Assembly: GCA_026545765.1 (NCBI GenBank)
Contig: CM048843.1
Location: 15,963,200 to 16,027,199 of the forward strand
Origin: Plantago major
Taxonomy: Eukaryota; Streptophyta; Magnoliopsida; Lamiales; Plantaginaceae
DNA length: 64,000 nucleotides
Direction of reading: 5' to 3'
A program made the position numbers and the translations under genes. The notes under the pieces were generated by a model. That model did not search any database. It saw nothing but the letters and a program-made list of their open reading frames with translations, and was not told the DNA's origin. Shown piece after piece: positions 36,560 to 47,115 of the stretch (position 1 is its first letter; each line of letters begins with the position of its first letter).

Positions 36560-37459
36560 AGAATACATATCAGGAGCCGCTTTTTCAGCTGATCAATGAA
36601 TCTAGTGAACTGGTGTTTCTATAGAGGCTGACACAACCTGTCCTGTGAAATATCTATCTGATTTGTGACTTATAGCGTTCTTAGCTTCTTTTTCATTCCT
36701 TGCACCGTTCTTTATATTTTCTTTTTCACGCTCCACATTGTGTTAGGAGCAAAATTGCAAACAATTTTGTCCAACAATCAATTTTAGAACAAACAATGCA
36801 AGTATATAACTCAAGGGACCAAAAGCAAAGAATATGACCTGAGGACAAAAAATGGAATTCATAATTAGAGATGTTGATCTAATGTGCTTTGACTACACAA
36901 GTAATTCCTGGAAATAACTTTCCATTTAATTTGCGTCCAAAACAAACAATTAAACTTCGAATGTTTAGTAAAGACATGTAATGCAAGTATAATACAAATT
37001 ATTATACACACGATATTTGAAGTTGAACATATGATGTATGTACGTAAATATATGATGTTGAATCGGTCGTCTCTTCTAAAAGTTTGTATTAAATATATCC
37101 ATAATTAATCTTGCTAACATAATTAATTTATCTATTTTCAATTTTTAAAAATCAATTTTGGGGACTATTAAGATTATTTTATCCAAAATTAATAGTGAAA
37201 ATTACATAAACATGTCATTTTAGATGGTGCAATAACATATAAGGCTAGCTTACAAAAAAGTTCATTCTATTTTTTGGTGTCCTAAATTCTAATCAAATGG
37301 ACTTTAAATTCTCTCGCTATATTGGGTTTGATAACATAGTTGACATCCATTAGTGTTATTTAATTACTGGATACTTGTATTTAACTATTTTTTACATATA
37401 TTCATCTAATTAAAGTGCTAATTAATTACTAACTAATTATATTTGAATAATATTGTGAC
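36560..37459. other. 3' flank of NAC-like gene 1
   Basis: The 3' UTR-like sequence at 36570-36700 recurs beside the pseudogene at 45.2-45.4 kb. The rest is AT-rich, and I see nothing more in it. Confidence 0.55.
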
Positions 37460-38660
37460 TACCAATGAAACTAATATTAAATATAATATTTACCGTTGAA
37501 ACTAATACTTATATTGATTATGACGTTGATTTCAACTGAAACTAGTGAAACCAACAATGTTCATACTGAAACTAATGGTGTTGGTGAAACTAACTGAAAC
37601 CAATTAAATTAACATTGAAACCAATGAAACTAAGATCCCCAACTAAGATTGTTGATACTGAAACTAATTTTAAAACTAATATTAATGATGTTGAAACTAA
37701 TATTGTTGACGGTGAAACTAGTGCGTCATTACCCCGACACACCCTAATTAAGACCGTATCTCCCGGAGGGTGTATTCAAATTTAGTTGATTGGGTTCACC
37801 ATTTCCCCTAGGTTTTAGAATTATGAGTTCCTGAAACTAATACTATTTTGTTTTAAAACTAACATTGTTGGCCCTTAAACTAACATTTTAAGTTCATGAA
37901 ACTAACTTTAATGAACCTGAAATTAATACTAATGAACGTGAAACTAACTTTCTGAGTTTCTGAAACTAATACTAATGATACCGAAACTAATACAAATGAT
38001 GCTGAAACTAATACTATTTTGATCTGAAACTAACATTGTTGTCCCTGAAACTAACTTTAATGAACCTGAAACTAAAATTTTAAGTTCCTGAAACTAACTT
38101 TAATAAACATAAAACTAATACTAATGAACCTGAAACTAACTTTCTGAGTTCCTGAAACTAACTTTAATGAACCTGAAATTAATACAAATAATGCTGGAAC
38201 TAATACTATTTTGTTCTGAAGCTAACATTGTTGTCACTGAAACTAACTTTAATGAACATGAAACTAGCCTTATGAGTTCATGAAACTAACTTTAATGAAC
38301 ATGAAACTAGCCTTATGAGTTCATGAAACTAGCTTTAATGAACATGAAACTAGCCTTATGAGTTTCTGAAACTAACTTTAATGAACCTGAAACTAACTTT
38401 CTGAGTTTCTAAAACTAATTATGATGCTGAAACTAATACTATTTTGTTCTTAAACTAACATTGTTGTCCCTTAAACTAACTTTAATGAACCTTAAACTAA
38501 CATTCTGAGTTCCTGAAACTAATTTTAATGAACCTGAAACTAAAACTAATAAACTAATGATGATTCTGAAACTAATACAAATGATGCTGAAACTAATAAT
38601 ATTTTGTTCTGAAACTAACATTGTTGTCCCTTAAATTAACTTTAATGAACCTGAAACTAG
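37460..38660. repeat. Degenerate GAAACTAA-motif tandem array
   Basis: About 1.2 kb built on CTGAAACTAA spaced roughly every 18-25 bp, joined by ACTTTAATGAAC-type linkers. A higher-order block with ACTATTTTGTTCTGAAACTA and ACATTGTTGTCCC recurs near 37842, 38013, 38204, 38438 and 38598. A unique stretch (37726-37800) interrupts the array, and a short remnant reappears at 39880-39935. Confidence 0.85.
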
Positions 38661-39879
38661 GCCTTCAACGAGTCGAGCCGAACCATGCCCGAGCTCAGCT
38701 CGTTTATCATTTTTGTGCTGGAGCTCGAGCTCGATCGAGTTGCAAAATTTGAACTCGAGCTCAGCTCATGAGCTCGATTTTTTTTCAAATCGAAACTTTA
38801 AAGCTCTAAAGCTTGATTTAGCTTGGCTTGTGAGCTCGAAAACTTACGAAGCTCGAAATAAGCTCGGCTCAAAAGCTGCATCATCTAAACCATAATATTC
38901 ATCGCCTTCGAGCATTGAGTCATCTATATTTTCCTACAGAATACAACAATAATATCAACACTTATTGGTAAATGGTAAATTTTCCAAGAACATCAGCCAA
39001 GAACAACAGACTCATCAAAATAGACACATCAAATTCGCAAAAATCAACAACAATTTGACAGAACAAGAAACCACAAGCATAAATGATTATACCGCTAAAT
39101 TTAATTGTGAAAAAAATCAAGGAAACTTTCCTAAAATCAAACAAAGTTTACTAAACAAAGAAAGAATCAGGAAGAAATCAAACTCGAACAGAAGAAATCA
39201 AATTTGTTTGTGTCTGATACTTCACCCTTGAAAGTAATCAGAAATAATCAGGAAGAATCAAATTGGGCTTGAAGAATGAAAAAGGAACAAATTCGTCGAC
39301 AAACACTAAACTTCAATTCAGATCTGATCTGAGAATTGCAATGCGGTGGAGGAGGGAGAAGCAGAGGGGCGGACTGCGGAGCAACAGCAAGGAGGGTGGT
39401 CAGTGCGGTAACGCCGGCGAGATGGAGGGAGGAGGGAGATTCCGGCGTGAAGTGTGGTGGTGGAGAAGGGCGGCGAGATGGAGGGGGATTCCGGCGTGAG
39501 GTGTGGTGGTGGAGAAGGGGCAGTGAGCGTCAGGTGTGGTTGTGGAGAAGGAGCAGTGAGCGTCAGGTGTGGTGGATGGAGAAGGGCGGTGTGAGGGAGG
39601 GATTGGATGGAGATGGGGCGGCGGAATGGAGATGGGCAGTCTGCCGCTATTTTGGATTGAAATTTGGAAGTGAACTAGCTACTCTTGAACATTAGTGAAG
39701 TGTAGGGATTTTTAAAAAAAATATATATTATATATTATATAATTAATAATAACTACAACCGAGCTGCTCGACGATCTTTACAAAGTTCAAATTTCTGAAA
39801 AACTTAATCGAGCCTACAAAAGCTGATTGAAGAACGAACTTTTATCGGCTGAAATGCCGATAAAAGTTTCTGTCATTCT
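38661..39879. mobile_element. Probable insertion splitting the GAAACTAA array
   Basis: Array sequence stops at about 38660 and resumes near 39880. The left edge is rich in GAGCTCGAGCTCGATCGAG-like motifs, and the right edge (39758-39850) carries CGAGCTGCTCGACGATC and AATCGAGCC, suggesting loosely inverted ends. Inside are G-rich 25-39-bp repeats (39437-39590, GTGTGGTGGTGGAGAAG). No transposase was recognised, so its class is open. Confidence 0.4.
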
Positions 39880-40039
39880 AACATTCCGAGTTTTTGAAAC
39901 GAACCTGAAACTAACGTTTAATACTAATGATGAAAATGTGTAAGCAGAGAATCTATTAGAGTCAAATCAAATCAAATCGGAAGAAAGAAGGATAAAACAG
40001 ATTGATTATTAGTACTAAACAAACAAACAATGAATTGAC

Positions 40040-40300
40040 CTCATCTTCTTCTTCATCCTCATTGCAAGTACTGTCTTCACGATACACATCCTCTTCCTCC
40101 GTTTCGTATACTTTTCCTTTCTTCACCGGCCGCTTGTCGTCGTCCGAAATCTCCGGCTTTGGTTCAAAAGAACAACCAAATTCTCTCCATTGGCGAATGA
40201 ACCATTGGCGATTTGATCCTTTCTCTGTAATATGTACAGAAAACTTCGATCCTGCTCCTCTACATTTCGATGATAATAAAACTATTCCTCCTGCCCAACA
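40040..40300 (-). pseudogene. Possible exon of an unidentified gene with acidic tail
   Basis: One minus-strand frame without an in-frame Met reads KFSVHITEKGSNRQWFIRQW, then FEPKPEISDDDKRPVKKGK, then a run of Asp/Glu. It can be bounded by an acceptor (TGTAG before AGGAGCAGG) and a donor (GATGAG before GTCAAT). The composition looks coding, and the LINE lies immediately upstream. I do not recognise the family. It may be an exon remnant carried within repetitive DNA. Confidence 0.3.
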
Positions 40301-40590
40301 GAAAACGATTCATACCCTAGATCAACGTGTCGAGTGCGGCGGTGCTTCTTGTTGGAGTAGTGGGAGTATCTATGGAGGTTTAGGAGATGGTCGATACGAC
40401 TATGGTCTTCAAAATCGTCTTGAAGAGGTCATTATCGTCTTCGAAGTAATCGTCCAGATTGAGGACACAGAAGGTGAAAGGTGTTATTAAATCTCATTGA
40501 GGGAGAGTTTTTTTTTTTTGAGAGAAAAGGAATTCATTCCAAATCAAAAGGCTAAAAGCCCAGAAACAGTACATCAAAGCTAAAAGCGCT

Positions 40591-42077
40591 TTAAGACGGT
40601 AGGATATTGTCACCTTCCGCATTCAAAAAACAAAAAGAAGCTAAACTATGTGCTAGAGTGTTCCCAGTACGAAAAATATGCGAGAAAAAACAAGACTCAA
40701 AATTAAAGAGCTGGGCTTTTATTCCTTCAAGGAGTCCTCCCGTAGCAGATAAACACGGAAGAGTACTGTTGAGAGCTTGAATAAGTCTTAGACAATCACT
40801 TTCAAAAATGACGTTCTTCCATCCTCTTCGAATCGCAAACTCCACCGCGGCAGTGATGGCAAAAGCTTCCGCAATTTCTGGTTCGAAAATCTGTTCAATA
40901 TACTTCTGTTGCCAGCCAATGGTCAATCCTGAAGAATCATGGGCGATTATACCAAGACCAATAGTTCCATGTTTGACTCTGATGCATCACAGTTTATTTT
41001 GACAACAGCTTCAGGAGGAGACTTCCAGACGGCCGCAGATTCCGGTGGTCTAGTGGTATGGAATTGGATTTTCGCTTCTTTGAATCTGCGGATATATGCC
41101 ATGGCAAATCGTGTCAGCTCCAGTGCATCAAAGGTCGCTTCCCCATGGATAATTCTGTTTCTGTTGTACCACAAACACCAACAAGTACAGAAAAGATGTT
41201 CCAGCTATTCCCGAGTTAAGACCTGTACAAGTTCAGAAAACCAGTTCCAAACATCAGTATGATGATGTACGGATACAATAGCAGGTAAGTTCGATACGGC
41301 CCAAACTAAACGTGCAAAAGGACACTCTTGGAAAATATGTATGTCAGTTTCGGCAAAATCTTTGCACACAACACAGAGAGGTTCCACAGAAATATGACGT
41401 TGTAGCAAATTACTAGACACAGGCAAAATATGCTTCAAAAATCTCCAGACAAACACTTTTAATTTATTTGGCAAATTCAGCTTCCAAATCATCGACCAAT
41501 CATAAGAATTCCCCACTGTACTAGACCCAGCGCTATTGCGAGTATCCTGCAACTTCTTAAGATTTCGACAATGGTAATACGCAGTACGGACTGTGTAAAA
41601 ACCCTGTTTATGAAACTACCAAATACGTACATCCCTGACCAATGGACCAGCCAATGGAATTTTTAAAATGGCTTCCACATCGCAATCCCAGAAGACCAGT
41701 TCCAGAAGATCTCGATTCCAACTCTGCCCACCTTCCTGAATAAAATTAGCCACTGCTACACTTCGCAATTGATAAAGGTCAGGTGTAATGGGTCTCATAT
41801 TCCTGTCGCGGGGGATCCAATTGTTTGCCCATACATCCACAGTCTGTCCAGTGCCAATACGCCATCGCAGTCCACTCCTAACTATCCCAATAGCCGCAAA
41901 GATGCTCTTCCAAGTATAAGAAGAATTAGACTTTTCGCACGCATCCAATATGTCGCAATTGGGAAAATACCTCGCCTTAAGGACTCTACTCAACAAGGAA
42001 TCGGGGAATTGTATAATCCTCCAAACTTGTTTACCAATCATTGCTAAGTTAAAAGCTCGTAAATCCCGAAAACCCAT
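40591..42077 (-). pseudogene. LINE C-terminal zinc-binding and RNase H regions
   Basis: Broken frames continue from the RT: 42077-41616 (GFRDLRAFNLAMIGKQVWRI), 41552-41205 with the zf-RVT signature (LKVFVWRFLKHILP...CVVCKDFAETDIHIFQECP), then 41174-40947 and 40926-40591 with an RVT_3 RNase H fold (EAFAITAAVEFAIRRGW, ESDCLRLIQALN). At least three frame breaks are present. Confidence 0.85.
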
Positions 42078-42312
42078 CCCCCCATCCCTCTTACTTTCAC
42101 AAAGAGAGTCCCATTTAATCCAATGGATCTTCTTATTATCCCCGTCACCCCACCAAAATCTACAAATAATCGACTCTATCTCATGAAGAACATATAGTCA
42201 GGGAGTTTGAAACAACTCATGACGTAAGTAGGGATAGCTTGTAAAACAGATTTAATCATAACTTCTTTACCGGCCCTAGAAAGCTTTTTAGCACCAAAAC
42301 CTTGTGTTTTTT

Positions 42313-43782
42313 TCACCACACTCTTTCTCTAAGCCAGCTAAACACCTCTCTCTTTGACCTACACATCTCTGTGGGAAGACCCAAATACTTCTCATGTTTT
42401 TCGACAACTCGTACCGGTAAGCAGTCCCGTATCTCCTCTACCCGCTCCCTAGTAACATTCCGACTAAAAACCAATATGGATTTATCAAGATTAATCTCTT
42501 GGCCAGATGCCAAGCTATAACGACGAAGAAGATCCACAATAGCTAAAGCAGAAGTACAAGTAACCTCACAGAAAATCAAGGTATTATCAACAAATAAAAG
42601 GTGGGAGATCCTGGGAGCTGAGGGACTAACAGAAATGCCCCTCAACACCTCTCTCCGCTCCGCATCCAAAATCAAAGAGATAAACGCTTCCGTACACAAG
42701 AGAAAAAGAAAAGGGGAAAGAGGATCTCCCTGTCGTAAACCCCTCGTTGGCTGGATATACTCAAAGGTCTCACCGTTAAGTCTAATGGAGTAAGACACGG
42801 TACACACACAGAGCATAATAAGTGTAATAAAATGCTGCTCAAAACCTAACTTAGCTAGCACACGTTCCAGGAAAAGCCATTCGACTCGGTCATAAGCTTT
42901 GCTCATATCTAGCTTGAGGGCCATATAACCCATATTCCCCTTAGTCTTTCGTTTCAAAAAATGATTAACTTCATAAGATACTAGCACAGTATCAGTAATT
43001 AATCTGTTATGCACAAAAGAAGACTGGGTTTCGGCTATGATGGAATTCATGTGTGGTTTAAGTCTATTAGTAGTGGCCTTAGAAGCAATTTTAAAGGCCA
43101 CATTACTCAAGCTGATTGGTCTGAACTGGGTAATCAACTCCGGTGCCTGACATTTTGGAATAAGAATGATATGGGTAAAATTCAGTTTAGGTTCCAGCAC
43201 ATGATTATTAAGAAAAGCCAGAGTGCTATCAGTTACAGAACGTTCTACAATATGCCAAAATTTCTGATAAAAAAGAGCAGGCATACCATCGGGGCCGGGG
43301 GATTTGGTGGGAAACATATCAAATAATGTAGTTTTTACCTCACTTGGATTGAACTCGCGAGACAGCTCCTCATTGATTGCTGGCGTCACTTTTCTACTCA
43401 TAGTTGCTACGACCTCATCGATTTCAGCATCAGACGGCTCCCTCGAAGAGAAGATCGACCGAAAGTAATCAGCTATTATCTTTTTCATTTCCTCTGGTGA
43501 CTCCTGTAAAATCCCATTCCTGTCTCTCAAACCCCGAATAGAATTCTGCTTGTCACGCTTTGTAGCTTGGGCGTGAAAGAAGCGTGTGTTCCGATCTCCC
43601 TCCATTAACATTGGGTTCGTGCTCGTTGTTTCCAAAGAATCTCCTCTTGATCTAGTAACTCCTCCAAAGCTATCCTTTTCTCCTTCAGTTTCTCTTTCAC
43701 AGAATCCGAGAATGGTTGCGTTTGTAAAGCAATGATTTCCTAATTCATTTTCTGGATCGAGCGTTGTATATTCCCAAAACAC
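42313..43782 (-). pseudogene. LINE reverse transcriptase (damaged)
   Basis: A 489-aa frame. It includes KSPGPDGMPALFYQKFW, LKLDMSKAYDRVEW and RGLRQGDPLSPFLFLLCTE, the standard L1-type RT blocks. The catalytic FADD box reads FVDNTLIF, so the second aspartate is replaced by asparagine and the enzyme would be inactive. Its first residues precede the RT and come from the 5'-truncated region. Confidence 0.9.
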
Positions 43783-43975
43783 ATTCTACTCCAATTAGCC
43801 AACCCAAACCGACAGTGCTCCAGATTCTCAAACATCGACATCTCCGAATCCCAATTCCATTGAGGAAGAGTTTCAAAATACACAATTAATTAGATTGTCC
43901 TTTTTTTAATAGTTATTTTAAGTTGTCTTTATATATGTGATAATTGTTCATATGTAATTTTTATAAGTAATTTAT

Positions 43976-44037
<62 letters not shown>
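43976..44037. repeat. (AT)n microsatellite
   Basis: About 60 bp of uninterrupted AT dinucleotides. Confidence 0.9.
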
Positions 44038-44041
<4 letters not shown>

Positions 44042-44752
44042 CATTATTTTCTTCACCAGGAATTTATTTTCACCCCGGTACGGAGTAAGTATATGGTACT
44101 GGACAATCAATTGACTGAATCTTTGTGCAAATGATACTCTAGGTGAAACAAATCTGTATATTTGACCATGTATGGACCACAAATTAACAAGTGGCTGGGT
44201 AGTATTTTGTTGCACTATCAATAGAGTACTATATTCATGTCTATATATTGAACCATATGCATGCTTTAGTAAGGAAGTAATCATTAAATAGAATGAATTA
44301 AAATCGTTTCCTACACATAGATTGTTGGAAGAATTAATGAGCTCTTGATATCTATCAGGTAATTAATTACTCTCTTTCTCTGAAGTTGTTAATGTTTTCC
44401 CTATCCAAATTAATTCTGATTTTTATTTTGTATTTGTCGTATAATCAGATGTGATAATGGGGGCTGCAAAATATATTGTGGCAAACTCTTTCTACTAAAA
44501 GTCTAGGAGGTAAGTTGGACTATCTACATGAATGATTTGTGCACATTAACTAGATAGATTGCCTTTAGACAATAGCTAACACATCTTCACCCAGGCTATG
44601 TTTGTTTCTATTTTTTCAGAATTTGGCAACATTTATGGCACGGGCTTGAAGTCGGACGTTAGGGTAAGGGAACATTTAACGTACGTTACGTGCTTAAATT
44701 TGGACATTATAGCTAAATACTAGTATCAATCAACATTTATCGTACGTACGTT

Positions 44753-44909
44753 AATTCAATTATATAATGAAACTTTAGGAAATAAAGTTTCATTATATAA
44801 TTGAATTGAACATTTTACATTAACGGTTTAAGATTAAATCGGAGTCAAAGTTGGAAAACGTTGATTGCAAAAAGTTAAAACATTGACATTTGTTGTGGGA
44901 CGGAGGGAG
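44753..44909. mobile_element. Partial Stowaway-like MITE with perfect internal hairpin
   Basis: The right end GGGACGGAGGGAG is followed by TA (44910-44911). At the left a 25-bp arm (44753-44777), a 5-nt loop and a perfectly complementary 25-bp arm (44783-44807) form a hairpin. The matching left terminus was not found. The element abuts the NAC pseudogene and likely inserted into it. Confidence 0.55.
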
Positions 44910-44911
44910 TA

Positions 44912-45237
44912 ATAATTAATGCTTCTGTTTATCATAACACACAGCTTATTGTTGGCGATTTTCGTATATAGTACCGGACAATCAAATGATACGGTAGGTG
45001 AAGTAGTGGCTGTGCTTCAACAACTAAGGAGAAGGCCATGTATGATGATTATTTTGGTGACTATCAGAGTACTGGTGCCGCAACAAGTAACACGAAGTCC
45101 ATCTCCTTCTTTGGACGAATTTACAAATCAAGAGGACTTTGGTCTAGACAGCTGGATGCAACTTCTTGCGGAATATGATTTGGAGAATGTTGAAGGTGCA
45201 AGTGCCGAAGGATTGCCAACTCCTCCAATGGACTAAG
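44912..45237 (+). pseudogene. Truncated NAC-like pseudogene
   Basis: This is a copy of the C-terminal part of the 35228 gene. It starts at AATGCTTCTGTTTATCATAA (matching codons near 35802 there), contains one GTATGATGATTATTTTGGTGAC repeat, then a frameshift, and ends with TNQEDFGLDSWMQLLAEYDL and GLPTPPMD. The 3' UTR similarity continues to about 45350. The NAC domain is absent, and the left edge coincides with the MITE end. It cannot make a functional factor. Confidence 0.85.
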
Positions 45238-45599
45238 CCATTAAAGAATACATATGAGGAGCTGCTTTTTCAGCTGAATGAATCTAGTGAACTGGTGTTT
45301 CTATAGAGGCTGCCACAACCTGTCCTGTGAAATATCTATCTGATTTGTGACTTACACTAGCTAGCTAGCTAGCATTCTTCCTTTTCATTCCTTGTTGTTC
45401 GACGTTGCACCATTCTTTATACTTTTTTAAATGCGTTGCAAACTGTGTGATAATATTTTTTTTTTTGGTAAAGTGATAGTATGTTTGATGAAGATGCAAA
45501 GGAAAAAAAATTCTTGTTTGCTGGACCTTTCAAATTTTCCTAGTGTGTTCAGTATCATTGGCATCTAAAGGAGCGTTTAGTTGTTTCACTATTGTTCGA

Positions 45600-45731
45600 T
45601 ATACAGATTTGTCTAGAGGTGATGATGATGTACTTTTACGTTATGAGCATCACTTATGCTCTTGTAAACGTTATTGTTGGTATATAAAAAAAAAATAATT
45701 TTGCCGTTTCAAAAAAAAAAAAAAAAAAAAA
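45600..45731 (+). mobile_element. LINE/retroposon 3' tail fragment
   Basis: TGCTCTTGTAAACGTTATTG is followed by ATAATTTTGCCGTTTC and a 22-bp poly(A) run. It matches the tail at 1180-1228. Confidence 0.5.
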
Positions 45732-47115
45732 ACCTATTGTTCGATATACAAATTGAAAAATTACACAAATGGTACTTAAGTTATTTGGCCTTGAAATACA
45801 TGTCTTTTATTTGTTATTGCGAGTATGCACAACAATATAGTAAAAGTTGGCAATTTTTGGTACATTTGATTTGACTTTGTATTCTCCTCAAATTCTTTTG
45901 TTGGTGTGGCATGCTACGTAATTTAAATTAAAAAATTAAAGTGAATAAAAAAAAACAGCTGCTAAAATATAAAATGTTAAAAAGAAAACGGGAGAAATGA
46001 AGATTGACTAAAAACCTTAAGGATTATTCTTCGATTCTGATAGAGAGCATCCTCACGTTTTTCAAGGGCTAGATCGGTTGATAATTTGGAGACAATTAAA
46101 AACGGGGGAAGAGTACGAGTGCTAGCGGTAAAAAGTATTTATTGTGTGTTAGGGGTGGAATCGATTTTAGAAAATCTAGTCGGAGTTGACACCATGCTCA
46201 TCTCCAGTCGACGCAAGCAGTCTGTGGTCTAAGAAACACACCAGAGTGGCAAAAGGGATCGAGAGTTTCACGTGTGAGAAAGCCTTTCGAGCTCCCACTT
46301 ATCTGTCGATATGGTCCTTGAACAACGAGAGTAAGCTCTCTGTCAGAATCGAAGAAGAATCTTTAGGGTTTTTAGTCAATCTATGTTTCTATTTATCCTT
46401 TTCTTTTTTACATTTTTTTATGTTAGCGGCAATTAATTAATTTTCTATTTTTCACTTTAATTTTTTTTAAAATCTAATTTCGCCATTAAAAAAATTGATG
46501 ACAATGCAAAGTCAACCTCAAATATAACTTATATGGTAGGTGCTAATTTTAGTACTACTTCGTATTAATTGTACTGTTATTATTATTTTTTTTAGAATAT
46601 CGCTATTACAATCACATATTACATAAAATCTACTCATATATATATCATTCGTATATCAATCATTACATAGTCGTCTCATCACTCAATCGATCTATTATAG
46701 CTTTTAATTGTATTATTAATTAGTATGACAATTATTTTTAGTTGTTTAAATTATTATAGTTATTTATAAATTATATGATCAAGAAACTTCGTTATAATCT
46801 ATCTAGCTAGACTCTCCGGATATGACTTTCCCAGAATAAACAAATTAACTGGATCAGACCTTTATTAGGAAACAAAATTAGATCTTGATTAGGAAACTAA
46901 TTAACTAGGGGCCTAACAAACTAGGTTTTCGTCATTTTAGTTTGTATATATAAACACCCATAAATTTACTATCAATTAATTACTTACAGGCTTACAGCAC
47001 AAATTTATCGTCGTCGTCTTCTTTCCGATCACACGTACGGCCTTTCTTGAATTCTTTGTGTTCGTTCGCTGGTGATCATAAAAGTTACAGAAGAGAAGAG
47101 ACTAGCTAGTATAGT
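45732..47115. other. Intergenic region upstream of NAC-like gene 2
   Basis: AT-rich DNA. An 84-aa frame at 46186-46440 has no recognisable domain. The promoter of the next gene occupies the right end. Confidence 0.5.
46945..46953 (+). promoter_or_regulatory. TATA box of NAC-like gene 2
   Basis: TATATATAA lies about 165 bp upstream of the ATG at 47116. Confidence 0.5.

Larger units (their letters stand above)
40495..43873 (-). mobile_element. 5'-truncated LINE retrotransposon with target duplication
   Basis: A non-LTR element on the minus strand, tail at left. A run of 12 T on the plus strand (40508-40519) is its poly(A) tail. The flanks carry a near-perfect 16-bp direct repeat, CATTGAGGGAGAGTTT at 40495-40510 and CATTGAGGAAGAGTTT at 43858-43873, which is the target-site duplication. 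Reverse transcriptase, zinc-binding and RNase H regions are present. The apurinic endonuclease and ORF1 are missing, as expected for 5' truncation on insertion. Confidence 0.88.

Noticed and set aside
37460..38660. CRISPR-like appearance of the GAAACTAA array
   Set aside because: Repeats are short and degenerate, spacers are also repeated, there are no cas genes, and the genome is eukaryotic.
39336..39695. 119-aa Gly/Arg-rich frame
   Set aside because: Produced by G-rich tandem repeats in a probable transposon. No homology.
40002..40490. 162-aa plus-strand frame
   Set aside because: Ser-rich start and no family resemblance. The opposite strand has the more coding-like composition there.
46186..46440. 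84-aa frame upstream of NAC-like gene 2
   Set aside because: No recognisable domain, and an isolated frame in AT-rich DNA.
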